A stretch of 64,000 bases of DNA from Plantago ovata (GCA_028274465.1 CM051457.1:63984899-64048898), one strand, 5' to 3'; counted from the first letter of the stretch, positions 1 to 11,557 are shown. Notes: generated by a model from the sequence alone, not told the origin. Program-made: numbers and translations.

Positions 1-323
1 TTGCTGGTTACTTCACCCCAAGTGCGCAACGATTTATCCGGCGGGATTCTGAGCCATCTTCGAGCGTACCCTTCCAAGGCTCCCATAAATCCTCTCATAC
101 AAAGTTGCTCATGTGATAAAATAACCCCCTCCTCATTCTCACGAGGTATCCTCAACACACCTTCCTCGTATGTGTCTAAGAACCCTCTTGGATCATCACC
201 CATTGAAAACGTGGAGAGAATGGAGTAGTACGCAGGATCAAAGTCATAATTCCTGCAATCGTCATCCAATGTTATGCAAGGCCCTCGAGGCATCACATAC
301 CGGGGCAACGGTGGTTGACTCAT
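1..323 (-). CDS. gag: Element A: Athila-type gag, N-terminal part, cut by window edge
   Basis: An open frame of 107 codons runs from an ATG (complement of 321-323) off the left edge with no stop. The protein begins MSQPPLPRYVMPRG and carries a block with FLDTYEE, LCMRGFMGAL, RRWLRIPP and SLRTWGEV. The order of these pieces matches the gag domain of element I (FIRSYEEE, LCRKLFSF, PGSLRTWSQVV). Gag is the structural protein that packages element RNA in cytoplasmic particles. The start lies 313 bases inside the primer-binding site, which is normal for gag. The sequence differs clearly from the gags of B/C, D/E/F and I, so it is a further gag type. Whether A also carries pol lies outside the window. 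The family call comes from domain layout and the adjacent LTR. Confidence 0.7.
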   Translation of the reverse strand, partial: MSQPPLPRYVMPRGPCITLDDDCRNYDFDPAYYSILSTFSMGDDPRGFLDTYEEGVLRIPRENEEGVILSHEQLCMRGFMGALEGYARRWLRIPPDKSLRTWGEVTS

Positions 324-636
324 CCTTCATATAACTAGTTTCTGCACAGGAGGAAATAAGAAACCAAGGAGCAGAATCCACAAAAGAAAAACAAAAACTT
401 GCAAAGAAAAGCACAAAAAGTGCAAACAAACACAATGTAACCGAGAACTACGAGAGCGCAAGCACGTAAGGTAACCGAGATCAGATTAGATGAATTTTCT
501 GAAAAAGATAGGGGGGGGGGGGAAGAAATAAGGTAAGAATGTGAGATTTCCTGAGAGCAAACCCCCAGAGCCTGTTCTTCTGTAGGGAACCGAATGCTGA
601 AAATATAAACAAATTAAATAGAAAAAAGGAGTATAG
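324..636 (-). other. Element A: 5' leader between primer site and gag
   Basis: Non-coding leader in the minus-strand sense, A/T-rich, with a run of about a dozen G at 509-521 (plus strand). I see no other gene here. Confidence 0.6.
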
Positions 637-654
637 TCCCCGGCAACGGCGCCA
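637..654 (-). promoter_or_regulatory. Element A: primer-binding site (tRNA-Asp)
   Basis: On the minus strand the site reads TGGCGCCGTTGCCGGGGA, the complement of the 3' end of plant tRNA-Asp including CCA. It sits 3 bases inside the LTR. tRNA-Asp priming is typical of Athila-lineage Ty3/gypsy elements. Confidence 0.9.
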
Positions 655-657
655 ATT

Positions 658-1960
658 TGATGAAACGCGGATGTCGTGCTCCGAATTCAAGCAAATAAAA
701 TTTGTATTTAGCCAAAGGCAATCCACAACTACAACGAAAACCGTAGTGTAGTAGTAGAATGACTCGAGTGTCGTTCTCTCAGGACTATAACTAGCTTTAT
801 CAAATCTAATTTAGAATATAAAAACAGCAGACAGATAGCAAAGGGGGTTTCTAACAGATAATGGATATTGGTGATAGTATGATCCTTCAAAGCATAACGG
901 GTCGATAATCATGCGTAACTTCCTCGGTCTTGCATAGAGATCTTTGAATCAATCTAGTGTCCTGTTGCAATTATTAAGCACTACGAAGATAGTGGGTCTG
1001 ACAAGTCAATCACTTTTGTCCTAATGTGTTCCGTAATTATTCAACACTACGAAGATAAACTCGCGAACAGGTCGACGAGGGTCCAATTGTGCATAATAAT
1101 TAATACATCATACGAGAATTTAGGCTGTGCCTGATCAACGAAATAAAGCAATGACACGGAGTATAATGCGCGATATAGCCATTAGCATGATTATCTTCTC
1201 TTCGCTAAGAATTCACATACTACCACAAACGATAAGTTTAGCTACTCATAATAGGCATGCAATCAACAAAAATCATAGAAGAAAACATGTTGAAAGATAA
1301 ATAAGAATAAGTAGATTAAACTGTAAGATACAAAGTTACCGAAGGTTGTCAATCTCCGAAGAATTGCGATCCTACAAGCTCCAATCCACTATGAAAAAGT
1401 GTCCCCTAAGCTACGGACCCCCAGAACAGGCTCTGGGAAGTCCCTACCTAAAACTACAGAGAGAGGTGAGAAAGTAGGTCTGAAAAAGTATGATTTTCGA
1501 AGAAAACTGAGCAACTATATATAGGCCTCGAATTACTGTGTGGCGGTTCGCCCCACACGCCGGGCGGTTCGCCCGGTCTGGGGCGGTTCGGCCCACATCT
1601 GCGGCGGTTCGCCTCGGAGAAAAATTCACGGAATTCCGCGTTTTTGGATTTCTTCCCCTTTTCGGACTCGGTTTCTGACTTCTAGTAGTCCTCTAACCTC
1701 CAGATTCGACCCCTAGAATCCAAATCCTATCCGGAAACCTTCAGATACTCCAAATAGGCTTTTGGAACACCAATTCCTTGTCATCTTCAATATATTTGCC
1801 CGGAAATCCTCGAATTTGAACCAAAACCTATAAAATAAAATCTAAAGGGAAACGTGTCACTATTCTAATAAAATGCACTAAAATATAGCTAAATTAACAT
1901 AGAGGATAGCTAAAATAGGTGAAAAAGACTCGAATGAAAGTGTAAAATACACATTCATCA
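658..1960 (-). repeat. Element A: 5' LTR
   Basis: In plus coordinates it starts TGATGAA and ends ATTCATCA, 1303 bp. It reads on the minus strand, with a TATATATA box near 1516-1523. Four GC palindromes of the GGCGGTTCGCC type lie at 1538-1619, just upstream of the TATA box in the sense direction. The conserved LTR motif CCAGAACAGGCTCTGG is present near 1420-1440. The outer end abuts ATACA (1961-1965), which is part of the D-family LTR, so A inserted into D's 3' LTR. The partner copy of this duplication is outside the window. Confidence 0.88.
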
Positions 1961-2580
1961 ATACAATGTTACCAACGAAGGGCGTCAATCTCCGAAGAAT
2001 TTCTAACTCACAAGCAAGAATTGATAAACAACGAGGTCAAATTGCTATGCTTAATCCTCCAAATTGATAAGAAAAAGAGTCTCCTATGCTAAGAATTTCC
2101 AGAACAGGCTCTGAAAAACGTAGAAAAACAGGCAACTATATATAATGTTCGGAATTGCACGGGGCGAACCGCCCCAGACACCGGGCAATTCGCCTGGTGC
2201 GGGGCGATTCGCCCCACGTCCCAGGCGATTCGCCTGGGACGTCCAGACCGACTCTAGCGAGATTTAGTCTTCTTTTCCTTTTCGGACTCGGATTTTGCCT
2301 TCTAGTGACCTTTAAGCCTTGAAACTCGTCCCCTAGGCCTCAAATCTCATCCGGAACCTTCTAGATACTCCACGAATGTCCTCGAAACACCAAAACCTCG
2401 TCCATTTCATCAATATTGCCCATAAAAACATGTTTTTCACCTAAAACCTGAAAAATGCAAAGAAAAGGGAAACGTCACACTATTCTAACAAAATGCACTA
2501 AAACATAAGCTAAATTAACCTAGAGGATACCTAAATTGGTGAAAAAGACTCGAATGAAAGTTTAAAATACACGTTCATCA
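1961..2580 (-). repeat. Element D: 3' LTR, partial (interrupted by A)
   Basis: This is the inner half of a D/E-family LTR. From 1961 it matches 15597 onward and ends ACGTTCATCA at 2580. The other half lies beyond A, outside the window. It contains a four-unit GC palindrome array at 2161-2242 next to a TATATA box (about 2137-2144). Confidence 0.85.
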
Positions 2581-2600
2581 AACTCCCCAAACCGAACCTT
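2581..2600 (-). promoter_or_regulatory. Element D: polypurine tract
   Basis: On the minus strand this reads as purine-rich GGTTCGGTTTGGGGAGTT directly before the LTR. The same sequence precedes the 3' LTR of B, C, E and I. It is the expected start site of plus-strand DNA synthesis. Confidence 0.75.
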
Positions 2601-4131
2601 TGCTTGTCCTCAAGCAACTAGCTAGACTCTAATGTAAAAAACCAATGCAACACACAAAGTGGAGTCTCATGCCAAATGAAATGAACTAATCTATTGATTC
2701 TATCAAAAACTTATGAACAATGACCATACAAATCATAACATGGATACTGGTTGAAGAATGCCTCAATTGACTCATACACATTCACATATGCACTATGTTA
2801 AACAAGATAGTCTCTCGTAACATTCTCTACCTGGACCTTGTCAGTGACAACGTAATGAAACATGTTAAAATACGAATGGTTGTCCCATGCCTATGAAACT
2901 GAGGACTTACTGTTGTTCACCAAGTTAAGACTTTTCCTCAATGAGGTCGAACCAATACTGGCTCTCATCAAACGAAGGAGGGTTCCCTAAAACTTCACAC
3001 TCCCCTATTCTACCCATCTCTCAAGCAAAGCCATAAACTATTCACCACTTCCTGAATGGCAGGACGAGGGTGGTCTAGAACAGATGACACTCAAACAAAC
3101 AAACGACAAACTTTACAACTCGATTACGAACATTACATGAATTGAAAAACAAGACAAACACTTTGCTAAACAGCTTTTTGGCTTTCTTTGGACCCTTCTT
3201 TGCTTTTCTGGGGTCTTTTTTCCTTTTTTTCTTTTCTTTTCTAGATTTTTTTTCTTTTTCCTGGAATTTTTCCTTCTTTTTTTCGATGTTTTTTCTTTTT
3301 TTTTTTTTTTTTGTATATAGCCAGCAGTAGCACAACGAAAAAGAAATTACAACAACTCACAAACGACCTATTCGAAAGAATAGGTTGGAGCACAAACTTT
3401 ACGAAAAAGGAAAACAAACTCACAACACTCAAAATTGAAAAACAAGTCTAATGATAGCGTAACCCCCTCCCCAAACCTATTCGAAAGAATAGGTTGCAAA
3501 CAAAGGATCACACAATCTCACACTACCTCCTTCCTAGGCATTAAGCAATCTCAAAGCAAGGTGAAGACTTGTTGCCTCTTAGGTACATAATTACTCGGGA
3601 AAACAACCATAAGATCCTAACATGCGTCATCTTATTATAAAGGTCTTCGTGAACCGCAGTAGAGAAAACACCACTAAGTGATGTCGAGACTACGAAGCTT
3701 AACAAAGTGCAAACATAAATGTGACAAGCCAAGCGAGAAAAACCTCAAAAAAAAAAATCGTAGAGATGAAACAAATGGTTGAAGGTCATAACTCGTTAAT
3801 CTACCCAATAAAAAACTTCAAAAAATTTGGAAATAAACTCCTCAAAAACATGCAAGACTAGACTAGAATGAATGTAGTGTATGTAGTGTATGCAACTAAA
3901 TTACTAGGAAAGCGATAAACGTGCAAATGCTAATGCAAACGAATACAAGATACCATACTCAACATCATAAAGCCAAACAATACTTAACATCATGGTTCAC
4001 ATCCCATCCCCCTCATGAAACTCAAGCTAGTCCCTAGAAAAAGAGAATGATTAAATAAAAAGTGATACTAGATGTTACCGAATGGTTTGACCTCGGTCGG
4101 CTGAGTATACAAGAATGGACTTGTGAAAAGA
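2601..4131 (-). other. Element D: 3' non-coding module
   Basis: No gene is supported here. In the sense direction it holds two copies of the hairpin CCTATTCTTTCGAATAGG (3366-3384 and 3476-3493), each beside a PPT-like GGTTTGGGGA or its remnant. There is an A/G-rich tract of about 140 bases (3172-3312, T-rich on plus) and a conserved stretch around 2900-3100 shared with B, E and I. Lysine-rich ORFs here come from the A-rich tract and are not genes. Confidence 0.7.
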
Positions 4132-4726
4132 CTAATTATTGGGATCGTAATCCCCATAATAGTCCCTCCACATGTCAGACAGGAGATCATTGGACTGCTG
4201 TAGAGCCTCCTGTTGCTGTCGGATGAGCTGTTGATGCTCCCACATTATCTCTCTCTCATTCCGGCGATGCTCCTCAGCTATTTCCCAATCGCGGTTACGT
4301 TGGGCAATGTGTCCATCAAGATTATGTTGTAACCCTTGGACAGAAGTGGTCAAGGCTGCAACACTAGCATCAACTCTACCGAAACGGTCATCGAGGTAGG
4401 CCCGAAAATCAGAGAAGTCAATACCTCTAGACCCATGTGGTGCTCGAGGCGGTGCATGTGGCGGTCTACGGACAGAAGGAATATCAGGAATAGGAACTCA
4501 GCCAGCTCCATCATCAGTTTCCATAGCATCCTCATCCTTCTCCTCATCATTATCATCATCAGAATCACTCTGTTGGAGGGAAGTGTCAACATCAGCAGCA
4601 GCAACCGTGGGGTTCTTCATACGATACCTATTCTGTTGCACATCAATAGTTGAAGGGGAAAGAGCAGCGACCTCAGAATCCCCCCCAACAATGTCCTTAA
4701 CCCCGTGATATTTGCAATATGTTGTG
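4132..4726 (-). pseudogene. Element D: env-like ORF2, C-terminal part
   Basis: This is the downstream half of the ORF whose start is at 11539. Taking out insertion B and one target-site copy, the frame is continuous: the codon spanning 10774-10773 and 4726 leads into the frame that ends at the stop at 4132. The product has an acidic stretch (SDDDN, EEKDED), then a Gln/Glu/Arg-rich likely coiled coil (HQQLIRQQQEALQQ) ending DYYGDYDPNN. An in-frame TGA lies at 4498-4500. No membrane span is obvious. The C-terminus is the least conserved part; E has lost most of it. Confidence 0.6.
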
Positions 4727-5997
4727 TGATGAATGTGTATTTTACACTTTCATTCGAGTCTTTTTCACCTATTTTAGCTATCCTCTATGTTAATTTAGCT
4801 ATATTTTAGTGCATTTTATTAGAATAGTGTCACGTTTACCTTTAGATTTTATTTTACAGGTTTTGGTTGAAATTCGAGGATTTCCGGGCAATTATATTGA
4901 AGTTGACAAGGAATTGGTGTTCCAGAAGCCTATTTGGAGTATCTGAAGGTTTCCGAATAGGATTTGGAGTCTAGGGGCCGAATCTGGAGGTTAGAAGGCC
5001 ACTAGAAGTCAGAAACCGAGTCCGAAAAGGGGAAGAAATCTAAAAACGCGTCGAAAACGCGGAATTCCGCGAATTTATCTCCGGGGCGAACCGCCGCAGA
5101 TGTGGGGCGAATCGCCCCACAGTAATTCGAAGCCTATATATAGTTGCTCAGTTTTCTCCGAAAATCATACTTTTCCAGACCTACTTTCTCACCTCTCTCT
5201 GTAGTTTTAGGTAGGGACTTCCCAGAGCCTGTTCTGGGGGTCCGTAGCTTAGGGGACACTTTTTCATAGCGGATTGGAGATTGTAGGATCGCAATTCTTC
5301 GGAGGTTGACAACCTTCGGTAACTTGTATCTTACAGTTTAATCTACTTATTCTTATTTATCTTTCAACATGTTTTCTTCTATGATTTCTGCTGATTGCAT
5401 GCCTATTATGAGTAGCTAAACTTATCGTTGGTGGTAGTATGTGAATTCTTAGCGAAGGGAAGATAATCATGCTAATGGCTATATCGCGCATTATACTCCG
5501 TGTCATTGCTTTATTTCGTTGATCACGCACAGCCTAAATTCTCGTATGTTGTATTAATTATTATGCACAATTGGACACTTGTCGACCTGTACGCGAGTTT
5601 ATCTTCGTAGTGTTGAATAATTACGGAACACAATAGGACAATAGTGCTTGACTTATCAGACCCATTATCTTCGTAGTGCTTAATAATTGCAACAGGACAC
5701 TAGATTGATTAAAAGATCTCTATGCAAGACCGAGGAATTTATGCATGATTATCGACCCGTTATGCTTTGAAGGATCATACTATCACCAATCTCCATTATC
5801 TGTTAGAAAAACCCCTTTGCTATCTGTCTGCTGTTTATATTCTCTTGCTAAATAGATAAAGCTAGTTATAGTCCTGAGAGAACGACACTCGAGTCATTCT
5901 ACTACTACACTACGGTTTTCGTTGTAGTTGTCGATTGCCTTTGGCTAAATAACAAATTTATTTGATTAATTAGAATCTGACAAATTCCGGTTCATCA
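4727..5997 (+). repeat. Element B: 5' LTR
   Basis: 1271 bp from TGATGAATGTG to GGTTCATCA. Promoter: TATATATA at 5135-5142, with two GC palindromes (5082-5120) immediately upstream. A short inverted motif GTGTATTTTACAC follows the LTR start. The hairpin CCCAGA/TCTGGG near 5221-5240 and the block GACAACCTTCGGTAAC (near 5310) are conserved in all LTRs of the family. Confidence 0.9.
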
Positions 5998-6000
5998 AAT

Positions 6001-6018
6001 TGGCGCCGTTGTCGGGGA
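6001..6018 (+). promoter_or_regulatory. Element B: primer-binding site (tRNA-Asp)
   Basis: TGGCGCCGTTGTCGGGGA differs by one base from the tRNA-Asp complement and lies 3 bases inside the LTR. Confidence 0.85.
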
Positions 6019-6151
6019 CTATACTCCTTTTTTCTGTTTAATTTGTTTATATTTTCAGCTTTAGATTCCTAATTCTATTAGTTTTAGTTTTCCTATTTAA
6101 TCTATCTCTGATACTCCTTTCCTAGCTTGTCACAGATATTCAGGTCTTGTG

Positions 6152-7932
6152 ATGGCTCGCCCACTTTTGAAATCATGGGTTCAACCCAACAAAGCACTGA
6201 TGAGAGGTCCAGCTATTGTTCTTTCTGCTGCAACTCGAGATTTGGAAATCAAAAATTGCATGCACCAGCAACTCCCGAGGTTCTATGGGTTGGCTAGGGA
6301 AGATGTTATGGGATAACTGAATGATATTGACGATTTTATCAACAATCTTCCAAGGCCCGGAGCAGGGATAACGGACGATGAGCTAAGGATGAAGGTTTTT
6401 GCTATGGGGCTTGGTGATAAAGCCAAGGCATGGTTAGGCTCTCTGGAAGCCGGATCACTAGACACCTAGGACAAGGTGTATTCTGCTTTTATGGAGAAAT
6501 ACTTTCCTCACACATTGACTACCGCGCTTAAGGCGCAAATCACAGGATTCAAACAGGACTATAATGAGACCATCTACACCGCTTTCGAGAGGTTCAAGGA
6601 CCTCATGCACAAGTGTCCACACCATGGTTTTGGGCTTCCTGATCTTGTCCAACACTTATACAATGGACTCACATATGAGAGTCAACAGGTGGTGGATTTC
6701 CAATGCCGTGGTACTATCTGGGAAGAGACCGCCGAGGATGTGTGGGCGTGTGTCGTAAGGCTTGCTAAAGGATCTCAATCCAAGGATCCAAGAGCAATGG
6801 TTAGAAAGCGTGGACCTGAGGCCCCACCAAACTAGGAGATCCCAATGCATGAAGTGAATGGTGTGAGTGGCGATAGGTTCGAAGGTTTCGCCAATCAGAT
6901 GAGGCAAGCTCTAAGTGGCCTAATCGGAACTTATCTCTCCAACGAGGTATGTAGGGTGTGCAAGAATTATGGGCATGGGGCTCATATGTGTAGATCAGAT
7001 CTAGCACGAGAAGATGTTCACTTGGGAAACCGTAGTAATCCTACTCCTAAGGACGAAGCATCTACATCCAAGTCAACAACTCTCATGGATAATTTACAGA
7101 AATTGGTGGATTTCACCCAAGTGTTTTTGAAGAGATACGAGGAGGATTCGGCAAAGATCAATGCTCGTCTGGATCAATTGGAAGCTAGAGCTAGTATAGA
7201 GCAAGGGAAGTTACATAGCAACACTGAGAGGTCCATGTCGATCAGCTTGGTGGGAGATCAACCAGTGGAAATCACTATTAAGCAAGTTGCTAAGTGCGAG
7301 TGTTACAAGGATGAAGAGCCTCCACTAGCCAAGGAAGAAGACAAGGACCTTGGTACTGATGAGAGTGGAAAGAAGCAAGAGAATCCCGAGCTACTCCCTC
7401 AAAGTTTCGATGTTAAGATCGGGATTGGCAAACTTGAAGATGTCCGTGCCACACTAGACACGGGATCTTACTCGAACGTGCTCCCTTTGAATGTGTTTGA
7501 GTGTTTGAGAAGAGTAACCTTGGAAAACTATCTGACCATAGGGCTATTGTGCAACTGGCGGATGGATCCTTAGTGAGACCCGAAGGCGTTGTGAAAAATG
7601 TGTTGGTCAAGATTGGTGAAGCATCTGTATACACCAATTTTGTAGTTATGCCGGCGTCTGCACCTGGGACGGGGGATGTCATTCTCTTGGGACGAATGTT
7701 CTGGACTAAGCTACGCTCCGTGATGGACATCTACCAAAGAACTTGCACTATTGAAGTGGATGGCAAGCAACATGTGTTGCAAGCCATATCTGATCCACCT
7801 GATCCGCCTGATAATTCTTACACTACTCACTACTGTGGTCTTGCAGCCTATGTTCTTTCTTATTCACAGGTTCGTGGCATGAAGAGGAGATCAGTGAAGG
7901 GGAAGTCTAGTACCCGCAAAAAGGAGAGCTAG
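6152..7932 (+). pseudogene. gag-PR: Element B: gag-protease, broken
   Basis: The frame starts MARPLLKSWVQPNKA and aligns along its length with the C and F products. Visible are the gag block (MEKYFPHTLTTALKAQITGF, HKCPHHGF, YNGLTYESQQVVDFQC), a zinc knuckle of CX2CX4HX4C type (CRVCKNYGHGAHMC, near 6952-6993), and an aspartic protease motif LDTGSYSNVLP (near 7452). Stops in frame are TAA 6314-6316, TAG 6467-6469 and TAG 6833-6835. A frameshift lies near 7498-7510, in the repeat TGTTTGAGTGTTTGAG; after it the protease continues in another frame to 7932. C has the same frameshift. Compared with D and F, the first about 50 residues are missing, so the start is at an internal methionine. Probably non-functional. 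Confidence 0.88.
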
Positions 7933-9480
7933 GCGCAGACAGGAGTCGAGTCAAAGATTTTAAACAATGGCGCTATCCAGGAGGCAACCCAGAGATTTTA
8001 TCACTTTCTTTACCGCTTTAGATTTTATCTCACGAGTTTGATTGAGTATTATAGGTCACTTATACAAGCATTAGCTCTCACCTTGGATCCACTTTCGACG
8101 TTCGGGACGAGCGACGACGTTCAGGTTTGGGGAGGAGGTTATCGCTGGTTATCTCTATACTTATCTTGCTTATGATAAACTCGTGAATTTTTTTGCATTT
8201 GCACGTTTAGTGCTTTCCTAGGATAGTCTTGCATGTTTTATATGGAGTTTATTGCCGAATTTTTTGAACTTTTTTATTGGGTAGATTAACTAACTATGCC
8301 ATTAATCATATGCTTCATCTCTATGAATTTGTTTGTGGTTTTTCTCGCTTGGCTTGTCACATTTATGTATTGCACTTAGGTTAAGCTTGGTAGTCTCGAC
8401 ATCACTTAGTGTCGTTTTCTCTACTTCGGTTCACGAAGGCCTTTATAATAGGATGATGCATGTTAGGGTCTTATGGTTGTTTTCCCGAGTAATTATGTAC
8501 CTAAGAGGCAACAAGTCTTCACCATGCTTTGAGATTGCTAAATGCCTAGGAAGGAGGTAGTGTGAGGTTGTGTGATCCTTTGTTTATAACCTATTCTTCC
8601 GAATAGGTTTGGGGAGGGGGTTACACCATCATAGACTTGTTTCTGTTTTTCATTTTCGTATCGTGAGTTTATTTTTCATTTTCCGTAAATTTTGTACTCC
8701 AAGCCTATTCTTTCGAATAGGTTTGGGGAAGTCGTGTGAGTCATTTTTCTTTTTTTTATGCTACTGTTGGCTAAAAAAATCGAAGAAAAAAAAGAAAAAA
8801 TTCCAGAAAAAAGAGAAAAAGATCCTGGAAAGAAAAAAAAAAAGAGAAAAAAAAGAAAACACCCCAAAAAAAGCAAAGAAGGGTCCAAAAAAAAGAAAGC
8901 CAAATAGCAGCTTAGCAAGGTGTTGAGTCTTATTTTCCATTTTTGTAATGTTCGTGTTGTGAATTTTTGTCTTTTATTCTTGAGTGTCAACTGTTCTAGA
9001 CCACCCTCGTCCTGCCATTCAGAAAGTGGTGAATAGCTTAAGACTTTACTTAAGAGATGGGTAGAATAGGGGAGTGTTATCTTTTATAGGGAACCCTCCT
9101 TCGTTTGATGAGAGCCAGTACTGGTTCGACCTCTTTGAGGAAAAGTCTTAACATGGTGAACAGCAGTAAGTCCTCAGTTTCATAGGCATGAGAGAACCAT
9201 TTGTATCTTAGAATGCTTCATTACGTCGTCACTGACTAGGTCCAGGTAGAGAATGTTACGAGAGACTATCTTGTCTTGACATAAGTGCTTATGTGGATGT
9301 GTATAAGTCAATCGAGGTATTCTTCAACCTATATTCATGCTTTGATTCATATGGTTTTTTTTCATATGTTATTTGATAGCTTCAGTAGATTAGTTCATTT
9401 TATTTGGCATGAGACTCCATTTTGTGTCTTGCATGTTTTTTGCATTAGAGTCTACTTAGTTGCTTGAGGACAAGCAAAGG
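7933..9480 (+). other. Element B: 3' non-coding module
   Basis: No gene. Near 7970 lies a remnant of the conserved hairpin after gag (GGGAGGCAACCC type). PPT-like GGTTTGGGGA occurs near 8131, 8607 and 8720. Hairpins CCTATTCTTCCGAATAGG (8588-8605) and CCTATTCTTTCGAATAGG (8703-8720) precede the last two. An A-rich tract fills 8776-8905. From about 8995 to 9480 the sequence is shared with D, E and I. Confidence 0.75.
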
Positions 9481-9496
9481 TTCGGTTTGGGGAGTT
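9481..9496 (+). promoter_or_regulatory. Element B: polypurine tract
   Basis: TTCGGTTTGGGGAGTT lies directly before the 3' LTR and is identical in C and I. Confidence 0.8.
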
Positions 9497-10767
9497 TGAT
9501 GAATGTGTATTTTACACTTTCATTCGAGTCTTTTTCACCTATTTTAGCTATCATCTATGTTAATTTAGCTATATTTTAGTGCATTTTATTAGAATAGTGT
9601 CACGTTTCCCTTTAGATTTTATTTTACAGGTTTTGGTTGAAATTCGAGGATTTCCGGGCAATTATATTGAAGTCGACAAGGAATTGGTGTTCCAGAAACC
9701 TATTTGGAGTATCTGAAGGTTTCCGGATAGGATTTGGAGTCTAGGGGCCGAATCTGGAGGTTAGAAGGCCACTAGAAGTCAGAAACCGAGTCCGAAAAGG
9801 GGAAGAAATCCAAAAATGCGTCGAAAACGCGGAATTCCGCGAATTTATCTCCGGGGCGAACCGCCGCAGATGTGGGGCGAACCGCCCCACAATAATTCGA
9901 AGCCTATATATAGTTGCTCAATTTTCTCCAAAAATCATACTTTTCCAGACCTACTTTCTCACCTCTCTCTGTAGTTTTAGGTAGGGACTTCCCAGAGCCT
10001 GTTCTGGGGGTCCGTAGCTTAGGGGACACTTTTTCATAGCGGATTGGAGCTTGTAGGATCGCAATTCTTCGGAGATTGACAACCTTCGGTAACTTGTATC
10101 TTACAGTTTAATCTACTTATTCTTATTTATCTTTCAACATGTTTTCTTCTATGATTTCTGCTGATTGCATGCCTATTATGAGTAGCTAAACTTATTGTTG
10201 GTGGTAGTATGTGAATTCTTTGCGAAGGGAAGATAATCATGCTAATGGCTATATCGCGCATTATACTCCGTGTCATTGCTTTATTTCGTTGATCACGCAC
10301 AGCCTAAATTCTCGTATGTTGTATTAATTATTATGCACAACTGGACACTTATCGACCTGTACGCGAGTTTATCTTCGTAGTGTTGAATAATTACGGAACA
10401 CAATAGGACAATAGTGCTTGACTTGTCAGACCCATTATCTTCGTAGTGCTTAATAATTGCAACCGGACACTAGATTGATTCAAAGATCTCTATGCAAGAC
10501 CGAGGAATTTATTCATGATTATCGACCCGTTATGCTTTGAAGGATCATACTATCACCAATCTCCATTATCTGTTAGAAAAACCCATTTGCTATCTGTCTG
10601 CTGTTTATATTCTCTTGTTAAATAGATAAAGCTAGTTATAGTCCTGAGAGAACGACACTTGAGTCATTCTACTACTACACTACGGTTTTCGTTGTAGTTG
10701 TGGATTGCCTTTGGCTAAATAACAAATTTATTTGATTAATTAGAATCTGACAAATTCCGGTTCATGA
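9497..10767 (+). repeat. Element B: 3' LTR
   Basis: 1271 bp, same length as the 5' LTR and nearly identical to it. One difference is inside the second GC palindrome (GCGAACCGC here, GCGAATCGC in the 5' copy). It ends TTCATGA, followed by CTGTG. Confidence 0.88.
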
Positions 10768-10772
10768 CTGTG

Positions 10773-11557
10773 ATGAAACTCGGAAAAATGAAGGGCTTCT
10801 TCTTCTTCTCCCAGTGACGCTCGTATTCTTCATACATGATCTGTCCGATGTCTATACGATGCTTGCCCAACAAGCAGTAGAGGAGCTCAGCATAGTTCGG
10901 CTGAATCCATGTGTCATTCTTCCTAGGGATCAGGTTGAAAATACAAAATTTCATAACCACCTTAGCCTCAAGACTAAGGTCACTCTGATGGATCTGTCCA
11001 GGTTGTGCCCCGGTTTCTGGAAACACATATTCCCTGTTGCAAATCACATATGTGATGTCACTTCCAATCCCCCTAGTAGCCCTCGAATACACATAGGAAT
11101 GGTCACTTCCGGTGAACTTCCGTTCCCCCAAATGGATAAAATCAGAAATTGAGGCCGGAGTCCATGGCACGATTACGCCTCTAACAAATACCCCCTCCTT
11201 CTCTTCAAGATCCGTATAGCCAACATAAAACTCATGGAGGAGGCTCTTATCATACCCCTTGAATCAGTTGGAAGTAAACCAACCCCAATTCCTATTCCTT
11301 GCCAAACGAGAGAGCACCTTGTAACCCGGTCGGTTAGCATGGCCGTCTGGAATTTTTATCCTTCTATCCGGAATGGTCGATCGTCCACCTCGAGCAAGCT
11401 CTTCTTGTAGCCTCAAACGGACGTCAATCGCAGCAAGTGACAACTCAAATAACTCATGGGAAGGTTGGGAGCTTGAAGCTGCCCCCTTGCCCTTCTTGCT
11501 CTTAGACGAGCCAGCTTTCTTCTTGTCACGTGGTGGCATGGTACCTACAAGCAGCAA
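10773..11557 (-). pseudogene. Element D: env-like ORF2, N-terminal part
   Basis: The likely start is the ATG complementary to 11537-11539 (MPPRDKKKAGSSKSKK), with another in-frame ATG at 11557. After a Lys/Ser-rich N-terminus comes a globular region with HEFYVGYTDLEEKEG, VRGVIVPWTPASI, SDHSYVYSRATRGIGSD and FNLIPRKNDTW. The spacing of FY, VRG and the following I/L-rich segment resembles the 'putative plant transposon protein' domain found in env-like ORFs of Athila elements; this is recognition from memory. An in-frame TGA lies at 11264-11266. Insertion B interrupts the frame at 10772 and it resumes at 4726. The function is unknown; no signal peptide or membrane segment is clear. Confidence 0.6.

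Larger units (their letters stand above)
4727..10767 (+). mobile_element. Element B: gag-only (TR-GAG-like) Athila-type retrotransposon
   Basis: A complete element of 6041 bp with two 1271-bp LTRs, tRNA-Asp primer site, PPT, and an internal region of 3499 bp that encodes only gag-protease. No RT, RNase H or integrase sequence is present. It is inserted in ORF2 of D. Flanks are TTGTG (4722-4726) and CTGTG (10768-10772), a target-site duplication with one mismatch. The right terminus reads TTCATGA rather than TTCATCA. LTRs are nearly identical, so the insertion is fairly young. Such pol-less elements have been called TR-GAG; they must move with enzymes supplied by another element. Confidence 0.88.

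Noticed and set aside
637..654. tRNA-Asp gene fragments at the TGGCGCC sites
   Set aside because: Only the 18 bases of the tRNA 3' end match and each lies next to an LTR; these are primer-binding sites.
3075..3335. Lysine-rich ORFs (also 17788-18048, 8609-8926, 32367-32564) and their Phe-rich opposites
   Set aside because: They arise from the A/G-rich tract of the 3' module. Reading frames differ between copies and no start or domain is conserved.
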